NCBI GenBank assembly: GCA_036735545.1
Contig: DAINOD010000004.1
Location: 1 to 64,000, forward strand
Direction of reading: 5' to 3'
From: Rubrimonas sp036735545
GTDB taxonomy: Bacteria > Pseudomonadota > Alphaproteobacteria > Rhodobacterales > Rhodobacteraceae
Length of the DNA stretch: 64,000 bases
Shown here: in pieces, positions 16,847 through 25,593 of the stretch
Layout of the letters: each line of letters starts with the position of its first letter
Position numbering within the stretch: position 1 is the stretch's first letter
The notes under the pieces: model-generated
Told to the model about the DNA's origin: nothing
The model's input: the letters and a program-made list of their open reading frames with translations, nothing else
The model's database searches: none
Translations under genes and position numbers: made by a program

Positions 16847-17887
16847 ATGACTGCAAGACGGACGATGATGAAGGGGGCCCTCGCGGCCGGAGCGATGGCC
16901 CTGCTGACAGGGCTGACCGGCGCACCCGCCGCGGCTCAGGACTACAAGGCCGAGTTCCGGGTCTCGACCGTGGTGCCGGCGCCCTTCCCCTGGGGGATCG
17001 CGGCGGAGACATGGGCCGCGCTCGTGGCCGAGCGCACCGACGGGCGGATCAACATGGTGATCTACCCGGGCGCGCAGCTTGTGCAGGGCGACCAGACGCG
17101 GGAGTTCACCGCGATGCGCCGCGGGGTGATCGACATGGCGGTAGGCTCGACCATCAACTGGTCGCCCCAGATCGCCGAGCTGAACATCTTCTCGATGCCG
17201 TTCCTGATGCCCGACTACGATGCGCTGGATGCGCTGACCGGCGGGCCGGTGGGCGAGCGGCTGTTCGAGCTGATCCGCGCCAACGGCGTGGTGCCGCTCG
17301 CCTGGGCCGAGAACGGCTTTCGCGAGGTGACCAACTCGCAGCGCGCCATCCGCACGCCCGCGGACATGGCCGGGCTGAAGATGCGCGTCGTGGGCTCGCC
17401 CATCTTCAACGACATCTTCACCGCGCTGGGCGCCAACCCCACGCAGATGAGCTGGGCGGATGCGCAGCCGGCGCTGACCACCGGCGCCGTGGACGGGCAG
17501 GAGAACCCGCTCACCATCTACACCGTGCTGCGGATGCATGAGCTCGGCCAGCAGAACGTCACCCTCTGGCACTACGTCGCCGACCCGCTGATCTTCGCCG
17601 TCAACGAGCAGGTCTGGTCGGGTTTCACGCCCGAGGATCAGGCGATCGTGGCCCAGGCCGCGCTGGACGCCGGGGCCCATGGCGTCGAAGTGGCGCGGGC
17701 AGGCCTCGCCGGCGGCGACCGGAGCCTGATCGAGAAGATCGAGGGCTTCGGCGTCAACGTGATCCAGCTGACCGATGAGGAACGTCAGGCCTTCGTCGCC
17801 GCGACCCGGCCGGTCTACGACGCCTGGCGAGACCGGATCGGCGCCGATCTCGTCGCGCTGGCCGAGGAGTCGGTCGCCAACCGCTGA
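16847..17887 (+). CDS. dctP: TRAP transporter substrate-binding protein (DctP family)
   Basis: 346 residues from the ATG after GGGAGGAAG; the longer in-frame start at 16796 is rejected. The leader carries a twin-Arg-like motif (ARRTMMKGALAAGAMALL), suggesting Tat export. The DctP fold is clear: FRVSTVVPAPFPWG, WSPQIAELNIFSMPFL, the binding Arg in LKMRVVGSPIFNDIF, and GAVDGQENPLTIY. It binds a carboxylate ligand in the periplasm. Given the operon, the ligand may be the 2-oxoacid or hydroxyacid handled by the E1 and ALS-like enzymes; identity unknown. Confidence 0.92.
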   Translation: MTARRTMMKGALAAGAMALLTGLTGAPAAAQDYKAEFRVSTVVPAPFPWGIAAETWAALVAERTDGRINMVIYPGAQLVQGDQTREFTAMRRGVIDMAVGSTINWSPQIAELNIFSMPFLMPDYDALDALTGGPVGERLFELIRANGVVPLAWAENGFREVTNSQRAIRTPADMAGLKMRVVGSPIFNDIFTALGANPTQMSWADAQPALTTGAVDGQENPLTIYTVLRMHELGQQNVTLWHYVADPLIFAVNEQVWSGFTPEDQAIVAQAALDAGAHGVEVARAGLAGGDRSLIEKIEGFGVNVIQLTDEERQAFVAATRPVYDAWRDRIGADLVALAEESVANR

Positions 17888-17897
17888 GCCCGACCCA

Positions 17898-17921
17898 GCC
17901 GCCCCGCCGAGGCGGGGCGGC
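17898..17921 (+). other. Strong 11-bp hairpin between dctP and dctQ
   Basis: An exact 11-bp GC stem with a minimal loop lies just after the dctP stop. Such hairpins after binding-protein genes commonly protect the upstream mRNA or attenuate the downstream permease genes; no T-run is present. Confidence 0.5.
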
Positions 17922-17956
17922 GCCGCCCGCCTCAGGGCCGCCACGCCGAGACAGCC

Positions 17957-18481
17957 ATGGCCGATGCGCTTCCGCCCGACCCAGACAGCGACGACACCGG
18001 AGCCGGGCACGCCCGCGTGCCGGTGCGGATCGAGGAGGCGCTCGCGGCGGCCGCGATGGCGGCGATCTTCCTGATCTCGCTGGGCAACGTCGCGGCGCGC
18101 TACGCCACCAGCGCCTCCTTCGCCTTCACCGAGGAGTTCTCGGTCTTTCTGCTCGTCTTCATGACCTTCGTGGGGTCCTCCGCCGCCTTCGCCACGAACG
18201 AGCACATCCGCATCACCTTCTTTCTCAAGCGGATGCCGGCCGGTCCGCGCCGGCTCGCCGAACTCGTCACGCTGGCCGCGACCACGCTGATGTTCTCGCT
18301 GATCCTTTGGTACGGCGCCGGGGTCACCTTCGACGAATGGAGATGGGGCGAGACCTCGCCCGGGCTCGGCTATCCGGTGTGGATGTACACGATCTGGCTG
18401 CCGATCCTGTCGCTGGCGATCCTGCTCCGGGTGCTGGGCCGCGGGTGGGCGCGGCTGATCCGGCCGCGCGCGGGACGCTGA
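17957..18481 (+). CDS. dctQ: TRAP transporter small membrane subunit (DctQ family)
   Basis: 174 residues with four predicted helices (EEALAAAAMAAIFLISLGNV; FSVFLLVFMTFVGSSAAF; LVTLAATTLMFSLILWYG; IWLPILSLAILLRVLG). The conserved FTEEFSVFLLVF and HIRITFF phrases are DctQ features. It links the binding protein to the large permease DctM, whose gene starts 5 bases beyond its stop. Confidence 0.9.
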   Translation: MADALPPDPDSDDTGAGHARVPVRIEEALAAAAMAAIFLISLGNVAARYATSASFAFTEEFSVFLLVFMTFVGSSAAFATNEHIRITFFLKRMPAGPRRLAELVTLAATTLMFSLILWYGAGVTFDEWRWGETSPGLGYPVWMYTIWLPILSLAILLRVLGRGWARLIRPRAGR

Positions 18482-18486
18482 GGATC

Positions 18487-19788
18487 ATGCTCGACGGCAA
18501 TCTCGCGCTGTTGCTGAGCTTCCTGCTGCTGCTGGCGATCGGCGCGCCGATCGCGGTTGCGCTGGGGCTCGGCGCGGTGACGGGGATCGTCATCGGGCTC
18601 GACCTCGTCGCCCTGGGGATGATCGGCACCAACGCCTACGCCGCCATCGCCAAATACCCGCTGATCGCGATTCCGCTCTTCGTGCTGACCGGCATGATCT
18701 TCGAACGCTCCGGCGTCGCCGCGCGGCTGGTGATCTTCGCGCAGGCCTGCGTCGGACCGCGCAAGGGCGGGCTGGGGCTGGTCGCGGTGCTCGTCTGCAT
18801 CGTCATGGGCGGCATGTCGGGCTCGGGAGTGGCCGACGCCGCGGCGGTGGCGACCGTGATGCTCCCCTCGATGCTGAAGGCGGGCTATCCCAAACCCTTC
18901 ACCGCGAGCGTCGTCGCCGCGTCGGCCGCGACAGCGATCCTGATCCCGCCCTCCATCGCGCTGATCGTCTATTCCATCATCGTGCCCGGGCTGGACCTTC
19001 GGGCGCTCTTCGCGGCGGGGCTGCTGCCGGGGCTGCTGATGGGCGCGGCGATCGCCGTGCCGACCCTGCTCCTCAGCCGCCGCCACGGCTACGGGGCGGG
19101 CGAGGGGACCGTGCGGCCGCCTTTCTGGCCGTCGCTCGGCCGCGCCGTGCCGGGCCTGCTGGCGCCGGTCATCATCCTCGGGGGGCTGCGCTCGGGCCTG
19201 TTCACCCCGACCGAGACGGCGGTGGTCGCGGTCGCCTACGGCCTGATCGTCGGCCTGGTCATCCATCGCAACATGGGGCCGCGGGAGCTCTACGCCGTCT
19301 TCGCCGACAGCGCGAAGATCTCGGCGATCCTGATGCTGATCATCTCGCTCGCCGGGCTGTTCGCCTGGGCGGGCTCGACCATGGGCGCGTTTCGCGCCAC
19401 GGCGGCGCTGATCCTTTCGCTCAGCGACAACCAGTGGGCGATCCTGGCGCTGGTCATGGCGGTGATGCTGCTGGCGGGGATGGTGCTGGACGGGGTGTCG
19501 ATCTTCCTCATCGCCATGCCGCTTCTTGTGCCCATCGTGCAGGCCTTCGGCTGGTCGCATGTCTGGTTCGCGGTGGTGATGTCGATCAACATCGCCATCG
19601 GGCAGGTCACGCCGCCGGTGGCGGTCAACCTCATGGTCACCTCGAAGATCGCCGGCGTGCCGATGGAATCGACCTTCCGCCATGTCGGCTGGATGGTGCT
19701 GGCGATGGTCGTGGCGCTGCTGCTGGTGATCGTCTTTCCCCAAATCGCGCTCTGGCTTCCCGGGGCGCTCGGCTACCGCATATCGTGA
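18487..19788 (+). CDS. dctM: TRAP transporter large permease (DctM family)
   Basis: 433 residues, about 12 helices. The start ATG gives the usual N-terminus directly in the first helix. GGMSGSGVADAAAVATVMLPSM-type sequence, ILIPPSIALIVY and GQVTPPVAVNLMV are the two scoop-loop regions that bind Na+ and substrate. With DctP and DctQ this forms a complete Na+-driven tripartite importer within the E1/ALS-like operon. Confidence 0.93.
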   Translation: MLDGNLALLLSFLLLLAIGAPIAVALGLGAVTGIVIGLDLVALGMIGTNAYAAIAKYPLIAIPLFVLTGMIFERSGVAARLVIFAQACVGPRKGGLGLVAVLVCIVMGGMSGSGVADAAAVATVMLPSMLKAGYPKPFTASVVAASAATAILIPPSIALIVYSIIVPGLDLRALFAAGLLPGLLMGAAIAVPTLLLSRRHGYGAGEGTVRPPFWPSLGRAVPGLLAPVIILGGLRSGLFTPTETAVVAVAYGLIVGLVIHRNMGPRELYAVFADSAKISAILMLIISLAGLFAWAGSTMGAFRATAALILSLSDNQWAILALVMAVMLLAGMVLDGVSIFLIAMPLLVPIVQAFGWSHVWFAVVMSINIAIGQVTPPVAVNLMVTSKIAGVPMESTFRHVGWMVLAMVVALLLVIVFPQIALWLPGALGYRIS

Positions 19789-19796
19789 GGGTCCCG

Positions 19797-21512
19797 ATGA
19801 CGAACGAGATGACCGGCGGCGAGGCGCTGGCGCGCGCGCTGATGGCCCACGGCGCCGGGCCGATGTTCGGCATGGGGGGGTTCCAGCTGCTGCCCTTCTA
19901 CGACGCGGCGCGGCGGCTGGGCCTCGCCCATCACCTGATCAACGACGAACGGTGCGGCGCCTTCGCCGCGGACGCCTACGCCAAGGTCTCGGGCCGGGTC
20001 GGGCTGGTGGACGCGACGCTGGGGCCGGGGGCGACGAACCTCGTCACCGGCCTTGTCGAGGCGCTGAACGCTGGCAGCCCGATGGTCGCCGTCGTCGGCG
20101 ACACCCATCGCGGCCACAGCTGGAAGAACATGACGCAGGAGACCGCCCAGGCCGAGATCCTGCGCCCGGCCTGCAAGGCGCTCATCCGCGTCGAGGTCGT
20201 CTCGCGCATCCCCGAACTGGTCGCCCGCGCCTTCGCCGTGGCCACGTCGGGCCGCCCGGGCCCCGTCGTGCTGATCGTTCCGGAGGATGTCGCGCACGGC
20301 GCCCACGGCTTCGCAGACGAGGACTTCGAGGCCGACCCGCGATACCAGTCGGCCCCTGCGCTGCGCTGCGCGCCAGACGCTGAGAGCCTCGCCCGGGCGG
20401 CGGAGATGCTGACCGCGGCCGAACGTCCCCTGATCCTCGCCGGCGGCGGCGTGCACCTCTCCGGCGCGGCTGGCGCGCTGACCGCCTTCGCCGAGGCGCA
20501 CGGCGTCCCCGTCGCCCACACCATGAGCGGCAAGGGAGCCATTCCCTGCGCCGCGCCGCTCGCGGCGGGGCTTTTCGGCCGCTACGACCGCATCGCCAAC
20601 GGCCTGATCGCCGAGGCTGACTGCCTTCTGGTCGTCGGCTGCAAGCTCGGCGAGATCGCCACCAAGCGCTACACCGTGCCAGCCCCGGGCAAACGGCTGA
20701 TCCATCTCGACATCGTCGCCGAGGAGATTGGCCGCACCTACCGGCCCACCCTGCCGCTCTGGGGCGATGCGCGGACCGGACTGGAGGCGCTCGGGCCGCT
20801 GATGGGGCCTGCTCCGGCTGCGCGCGCCGGCTGGGGCGCGGAGGTCGCGCGGCGGATGGCGGCGTGGCGCGAGACCGCCCGCCCGCGGCTGGAGAGCGAC
20901 GAGACGCCGGTGAGCATGGGCCGGCTGATGGGCGCGCTGAACCGGCGCCTGCCCGCGGACGCCGTGCTCGTGGCCGACGGCGGCTTCGCGGCGCATTGGG
21001 GGGGGCTGCTCTACGACCAGCCGCGGGCGGGGCGGGGCTTCCTGCCCGACCGTGGCTTCGCCTCGATCGGCTACGGCCTGCCCGGCGCCATCGGGGCGAA
21101 GCTGGCCGCGCCCGACCGCCCGGTGGTGGCTATCACCGGCGACGGCGGCTTCAACATGGTGCTGGGCGAGTTGGAGACGGCGCGGCGGCTCGGGCTCGGC
21201 ATCACGATCATCGTCGTGAACAACGCGGCCTCGGGCTACGTGAAGGCGCTGCAGCATCTGATGTATGGCGCCGGCGCCTATCAGTCCTCGGACCTCGCCG
21301 AGACCAACTACGCCGCCGCGGCCGAGGCGCTGGGCTGCCGAGGGCTGCGGGTCGAGCATCCCGGGGCGCTGGAAGGCGCGCTGGAGACGGCGCTCGCGGG
21401 CGGCGACCGGCCGGTGGTGCTGGATGTGGTGGTGACGCGCGACCCCGCGCAGATGCTGCCGGCGGCCGACAGCCGCGCCGTGCAGATCAGGGCGGGGGAC
21501 CGGATTGCCTGA
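19797..21512 (+). CDS. Thiamine-diphosphate enzyme of the acetolactate synthase (IlvB) family
   Basis: 571 residues; the ATG at 19797, 8 bases after the dctM stop, starts the domain cleanly. The N-terminal PYR domain has the catalytic Glu51 (NDERCGAFAADAYAK), the central domain has LILAGGGVHLSGA, and the C-terminal PP domain has GDGGFNMVLGELETARRLG (around residue 448). The family includes acetolactate synthase, glyoxylate carboligase, sulfoacetaldehyde acetyltransferase and benzoylformate-type decarboxylases. No regulatory subunit is adjacent and the gene lies in a catabolic operon, so biosynthetic ALS is unlikely. Substrate unknown. Confidence 0.88.
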   Translation: MTNEMTGGEALARALMAHGAGPMFGMGGFQLLPFYDAARRLGLAHHLINDERCGAFAADAYAKVSGRVGLVDATLGPGATNLVTGLVEALNAGSPMVAVVGDTHRGHSWKNMTQETAQAEILRPACKALIRVEVVSRIPELVARAFAVATSGRPGPVVLIVPEDVAHGAHGFADEDFEADPRYQSAPALRCAPDAESLARAAEMLTAAERPLILAGGGVHLSGAAGALTAFAEAHGVPVAHTMSGKGAIPCAAPLAAGLFGRYDRIANGLIAEADCLLVVGCKLGEIATKRYTVPAPGKRLIHLDIVAEEIGRTYRPTLPLWGDARTGLEALGPLMGPAPAARAGWGAEVARRMAAWRETARPRLESDETPVSMGRLMGALNRRLPADAVLVADGGFAAHWGGLLYDQPRAGRGFLPDRGFASIGYGLPGAIGAKLAAPDRPVVAITGDGGFNMVLGELETARRLGLGITIIVVNNAASGYVKALQHLMYGAGAYQSSDLAETNYAAAAEALGCRGLRVEHPGALEGALETALAGGDRPVVLDVVVTRDPAQMLPAADSRAVQIRAGDRIA

Positions 21513-22296
21513 CCCGCTGCCGCTCGACAGCATCACCAAGGCGGGCGCGGACGCACGCGGCCGGGTTGTCGTGACCGGCTCCCACGGCGGAACATACGCC
21601 GCGGCGCTGGCGCTGTCGGCCGGGTGCCGCGCGGCGATCTTCCACGACGCCGGCGTCGGCCTCGATGGGGCCGGCGTCGGCGGGCTTTTCTGGCTCGAAG
21701 GCTTCGGCATGGCGGCGGCGGCGGTGGATCACCGCAGCGCCGCGATCGGGCAGGCCGGCGAGATGCTGGCGCGCGGGATGATCTCGCATGCCAACGCCCT
21801 CGCGCTCGACTGCGGCGTCCTGCCCGGCATGGGCTGCGCCGAGGCCGCCGCGCGGCTGGCCGCGGCCCCCGCCCCCGCCGCCGCGCCGCCCCCGCCCGCG
21901 GAATGCCGGGTCGTGCTGACGCCCCCGGGGGCGCGGCGGCGGCTCGTGCTGGTGGATTCCGCGGCGCTGGTGCGCGCCGAGGACGCCGGACAGGTCGTGG
22001 TCACCGGATCGCACGGCGCGCTGTTCGGCTCCGACCCGGGCGACGCGCTGAAGGCCGACGCGGCGCTCGCCCTGTTCAACGACGCCGGCGGCGGCCCCGG
22101 CGTCGGCCGTCTGCCGGTGCTGGCCGCCCGTGGCGTCGCCGCCGCCACCGTCGCGGCGGCTTCGGCGCGGATCGGCGTAGCCCGCTCGACCTGGGAAGAC
22201 GGGGTGATCTCGGCGTGCAACGGACCCGCGGTCGCGCTGGGCGCAGCGTGCGGCATGTCGGCCGCGGCGCTCGTGGACCGCGCCCTCGCGCGATGA
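21505..22296 (+). CDS. Unrecognised protein built of two copies of a roughly 100-residue domain
   Basis: 263 residues from a TTG overlapping the preceding stop by 8 bases. Residues 17-118 and 162-262 are clear repeats of each other. Both have VVVTGSHG, then F-x-D-A-G-x-G, a G-x-L-x-x-L-x-x-x-G-x-A/V-A-A segment, S-A-x-I-G, G-x-I-S-x-x-N and a closing G-M. The repeats are joined by a Pro/Ala linker (119-133). No signal peptide or membrane segment is seen, so it is cytosolic. I do not recognise the family. The TGSHGG and DAGxG loops look like ligand-binding turns of an alpha/beta fold. Position at the end of the E1/TRAP/ALS-like operon suggests a metabolic role with the ALS-like enzyme. Confidence 0.75.
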   Translation: MPDPLPLDSITKAGADARGRVVVTGSHGGTYAAALALSAGCRAAIFHDAGVGLDGAGVGGLFWLEGFGMAAAAVDHRSAAIGQAGEMLARGMISHANALALDCGVLPGMGCAEAAARLAAAPAPAAAPPPPAECRVVLTPPGARRRLVLVDSAALVRAEDAGQVVVTGSHGALFGSDPGDALKADAALALFNDAGGGPGVGRLPVLAARGVAAATVAAASARIGVARSTWEDGVISACNGPAVALGAACGMSAAALVDRALAR

Positions 22297-22564
22297 GCCG
22301 GGCGCCGCGGCGACACGCCTCGCGCAACGACACGTCATTCTGAGCACAGTCCGTGGACGTTTCTCTGCGCGCCACGCGGCGTCGCATGATCCTGATCGCG
22401 GCGGGCCTGACGAGGGCCACGGCCGCCGGGACGCGACAGGGGTCGCCCGAGCATGATCGGGTGCTGTGGCGGGACTGCGCCAAGGCGCGGCGCTGTCGCG
22501 CCGTCGCAAGTCCATGCAGCCCGGTCCGGCGCCGACCAGCGTAGCCGCGGCGCCCGGCAATCCC

Positions 22565-23584
22565 TCAGGAGCCGCGGTTCAGAAACGCCACGATCTCGCG
22601 GACGACGGCCCGGTGGACGGCAGCGCGATCGCCGCCTTGCGGCTCGTCGCATACGGGGTCGTCCTGCTCCTCCCGAAGGATCGCCGCGCCCTCGGGCTTG
22701 CACAGGCCGAGGAAGGAAAAGTGATGCGCAGGGGCGATCGCGGCGTGGCGCGCGTCGGGCAGCGCGGCGGCGAGGCCGCTGCCGGACGCCGAGACGTCGA
22801 CCGCCGGCCAGAGGTGCTCGGCCCCGAGGCTGATCAGAAGCACGGGCGTCGCGACGGCCGCGACGCTCTCGGGCGTCGCGACCCAGGTGAAGCCGGGGTC
22901 GATGGCGACGACGGCGCCGACCCGGGCGTCGGCCATGGAGCTGCGCCACGTCGCCGGCATCGCGTCGGGCGCCACGCCGCCCCGGGCGAAGAAGGCGCAG
23001 TCCACGGCGGCCGCCCCCAGCCGCGCGCAATAGGCGGGATAGGCGGCGGGGTCGAACCGCACGCCGCCCAGCGACAGCGCGGTGGCCCCGCCGAGCGAGA
23101 ATCCGAGCGCCTTGATACGCCTGCGGTCGACGCGCGGCCCGAAGGCCGGGTCTGCGAGCAGAGCGTCGAGCGCCGCCGACAGGTCCGCCGCCCGCGCGGC
23201 GAGGTCCACCGACCGGCGGGGCGAGCTGTCCCCGCTCGTGCTGCCAGGATGGTTGACGGCGAGCACCATGACGCCCTCGGCCGCCAACGCCGACGACAGC
23301 CAGCCGAGATTGTCCATGTTCCCGCCGGAGCCATGCGACAGCAGCGCCAGCGGGAAGGCGCCGTCCGCGACTGCGGCGCCGACCAGGGCGGGCACGCCCA
23401 GGAAAACCGGGTTGTCGCCGATCAGCCCGCGATAGGTGCGGGAGCCGGCGGGATACCAGACCGAGCCGGCCACCGGGGCGGCGCGGTGCGCGGCGCGGAC
23501 GTCGAGGCGGTCGTAGCCGACATCGGCCGCGTGCGCCGCGGTGGCGACGACCGACACGGCGGCGGCGAGCATCAGGGATTTCAT
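22565..23584 (-). CDS. Exported alpha/beta hydrolase (dienelactone-hydrolase/PAF-acetylhydrolase-like)
   Basis: 339 residues with signal peptide MKSLMLAAAVSVVATAAHAA. Landmarks are the oxyanion region LLSHGSGGN, the nucleophile elbow GFSLGGATAL, an acidic residue in AIDPGFTWV, and a late His pair (IAPAHHFSF). This is the layout of secreted esterase/lipase-like hydrolases. Substrate unknown. It is divergent from a membrane-anchored AraC-type regulator whose gene starts about 135 bases away. Confidence 0.85.
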   Translation of the reverse strand: MKSLMLAAAVSVVATAAHAADVGYDRLDVRAAHRAAPVAGSVWYPAGSRTYRGLIGDNPVFLGVPALVGAAVADGAFPLALLSHGSGGNMDNLGWLSSALAAEGVMVLAVNHPGSTSGDSSPRRSVDLAARAADLSAALDALLADPAFGPRVDRRRIKALGFSLGGATALSLGGVRFDPAAYPAYCARLGAAAVDCAFFARGGVAPDAMPATWRSSMADARVGAVVAIDPGFTWVATPESVAAVATPVLLISLGAEHLWPAVDVSASGSGLAAALPDARHAAIAPAHHFSFLGLCKPEGAAILREEQDDPVCDEPQGGDRAAVHRAVVREIVAFLNRGS

Positions 23585-23720
23585 GGCGGGCGTCCTTTTG
23601 CAGCGAGAAGCGCCCCCTCCGTGCCCGTCGTCGCGTCCCGCCGCGTCCTCGATCGCGATACAGGTCGTGCGGATCACGATCGCGGTCCATCCTGGCGATG
23701 AACGCTCGAAGGCCCGGCGC

Positions 23721-24752
23721 ATGCTCGTCCTGCCCATCCCGATGGTCGCGTCGCTCGCGATCCTGCTGCTGCTGGTCCGGTCGCTCCTGCGGCGGGACCG
23801 GTCCCGGTTGTTCGCGGCGCTGCTCGCGGTGGCCGCCGCGCAGGGCGTCGTGGTCTCGCTCGCGCAGCACTACGGCTTCGGGGCGCTGCGGCCCGTCCAG
23901 CCGGTGACGGCGACGCTGCTGCCGCCGATGGCGTGGATCACCTTCGTCGCCTCTGCGGTGCGTCGCCTGCGGCCGGCGCGGGACGGATGGCACCTCGCGG
24001 CTCCCGCCCTGACCGTTGCGATGTCGGCGGTCGCGCCCGGTCTTCTCGATGTCTGGATACCCTCGGTCTTCGCCGTCTACGGCGCCGCCATGCTCAAGGC
24101 GCTGCGCCAGCGGGACGCGCTGGCGCTGGTCCGCATGGAGACAGGCGGCCAGCCCGCCCGCATCTGGACCGGCGTCGCGCTGACGCTGATGCTCTCCGCG
24201 CTGAGCGACGCGCTGATCGCCTGGGCGATGGCGGCGGGCCACGCCGGCCTCCGCCTGCCGCTCGTCAGCCTTTTCACCGCGGTCTCGCTCGGCCTCATCG
24301 GCGCGCTGGTCGTCGCCGAGAGCCTTGCTGGCCGCGACCGGCCGGACGGCGACGCGGCCCCGCCAGTGGACGACGCAAGCACGGCCGGGGACGACGCAGC
24401 GCGACACGCCGAGGTCATGGCGGCGACCGAGGCCGCGATGACGCAGGCGCGGCTCTTTCTCGATCCCGACCTGACGCTCGACCGACTGTCGCGGCGGTTG
24501 CGGATTCCTGCCCGCGACGTCTCGCGCGCGATCAACGCGACCACCGGCGAGAACGCCTCGCGCTATGTGAACGGCCATCGCATTCACCACGCCTGCATGC
24601 TGATGACGGGCGGCGCCTCCGTCACTGACGCGATGCTTGCGAGCGGGTTCAACACCAAGTCGAACTTCAACCGCGAATTCCGCCGCGTGACCGGCATGGC
24701 CCCGACCGTGTGGCTGGACCGAGCGCCGGACGACAGCGCGGGCGACGACTGA
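23721..24752 (+). CDS. AraC-family regulator with seven-helix membrane sensor domain
   Basis: 343 residues. The ATG at 23721 starts directly in the first helix; the upstream in-frame extension overlaps the divergent hydrolase and is rejected. Seven hydrophobic segments fill residues 1 to about 205, followed by a hydrophilic linker and a C-terminal double-HTH AraC domain (LDRLSRRLRIPARDVSRAINATTG; VTDAMLASGFNTKSNFNREFRRVTGMAP). This layout, a 7TM sensor fused to an AraC DNA-binding domain, suggests membrane-level sensing and control of the neighbouring hydrolase. Confidence 0.85.
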   Translation: MLVLPIPMVASLAILLLLVRSLLRRDRSRLFAALLAVAAAQGVVVSLAQHYGFGALRPVQPVTATLLPPMAWITFVASAVRRLRPARDGWHLAAPALTVAMSAVAPGLLDVWIPSVFAVYGAAMLKALRQRDALALVRMETGGQPARIWTGVALTLMLSALSDALIAWAMAAGHAGLRLPLVSLFTAVSLGLIGALVVAESLAGRDRPDGDAAPPVDDASTAGDDAARHAEVMAATEAAMTQARLFLDPDLTLDRLSRRLRIPARDVSRAINATTGENASRYVNGHRIHHACMLMTGGASVTDAMLASGFNTKSNFNREFRRVTGMAPTVWLDRAPDDSAGDD

Positions 24753-24778
24753 CGCGCCGCTCGCCGACCATCACGGGT

Positions 24779-25552
24779 TCAGGCGGCGAGATGGGCGACG
24801 GCGCCTGGCAGCCACTCCGGGCGGTCGCCGACGGTGATCAGACTTGAGAGCTGGTCGAGCGGCCCCACCCCCCACGGACTCGCCCGCCCGATCTTGTCGG
24901 CCGTGGCCAGCACGACCGTTTCGGCGGCGGCCTGCGCCATGATGCGCTTGAGCGCAGCCTCGCCCGCATCGCCGGTGGTCAGCCCCAGTTCGGGGTGCAC
25001 GCCGGTCACGCCCAGCAGGCAGAGATCGGCCCTGATCAGGGAGAAGGTCTCGGCGGTCTCCGGCCCCATCGCCACCATCGAATGACGGAACATGCGGCCG
25101 CCCACGAGGACGATCTCGACGCCAGCGTGCCCCTCGAAGCTCGCCGCGACCGCCGGGCTGTGGGTCACGACGGTGCAGCGCCGGTCGAGCGGCAGCGCGA
25201 CGGCGAGATTCATGTGCGTCGTGCCGCCGTCGACGATCACGATGGCGCCGTCCGCCACGAGCGTCGCCGCCGACTTCGCCAGCCGGCGCTTCTCCTCTCC
25301 CTGCATCTCCCGCCGCGCGGCGAGCGGCTTGTGGGTCGGCGAGGCGGGAACGGCGCCGCCGTGGGTGCGCACGAGCTTGCCTGCGGCGGCGAGCGCGCGC
25401 AGGTCGCGGCGGAGGGTGTCCACCGACGCGCCGAACTCGACCGCAAGGGGCGCGACCTCGAGGAAGCCGTCGCTTGCGAGACGGTCGAGCAGCATGGCTT
25501 GCCTGGCGGCGGTCAGCACGGCGCGTTTGTTCGTTTCCGCATGATAGTGCAC
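24779..25552 (-). CDS. DeoR-family transcription regulator
   Basis: 257 residues from GTG at 25552; GTG at 25519 (246 residues) is equally possible because the HTH begins soon after it and neither has a strong ribosome site. The HTH (LASDGFLEVAPLAVEFGASVDTLRRDLRALAAAGKLVRTHGGA) and the sugar-phosphate-binding sensor domain (IVDGGTTHMNLAVAL; MGPETAETFSLIRADLCLLGVTGVHPELGLTT) are intact. Family members repress sugar or nucleoside catabolism and respond to phosphorylated sugars. It is divergent from a DUF4406-like gene, with tandem repeats between them. Confidence 0.88.
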   Translation of the reverse strand: MHYHAETNKRAVLTAARQAMLLDRLASDGFLEVAPLAVEFGASVDTLRRDLRALAAAGKLVRTHGGAVPASPTHKPLAARREMQGEEKRRLAKSAATLVADGAIVIVDGGTTHMNLAVALPLDRRCTVVTHSPAVAASFEGHAGVEIVLVGGRMFRHSMVAMGPETAETFSLIRADLCLLGVTGVHPELGLTTGDAGEAALKRIMAQAAAETVVLATADKIGRASPWGVGPLDQLSSLITVGDRPEWLPGAVAHLAA

Positions 25553-25565
25553 GATACTGCACGAT
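25546..25565. promoter_or_regulatory. Tandem 10-bp direct repeat, probable DeoR operator
   Basis: AGTGCACGAT (25546-25555) is followed directly by ACTGCACGAT (25556-25565), one mismatch in ten. The pair covers or adjoins the DeoR start and lies 28 bases before the divergent DUF4406-like ATG, a good place for a shared operator. Confidence 0.4.
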
Positions 25566-25593
25566 TCGATTGGCGCAAGACCGGAGAGCGGGC

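Noticed and set aside
19797..21512. Calling the IlvB-like gene biosynthetic acetolactate synthase
   Set aside because: No IlvN-type subunit or branched-chain pathway gene is adjacent, and the gene lies in an uptake/catabolic operon.
22297..22564. Possible small gene or terminator between the two-copy protein and the hydrolase
   Set aside because: Only short arbitrary frames and no convincing stem with a T-run were seen.
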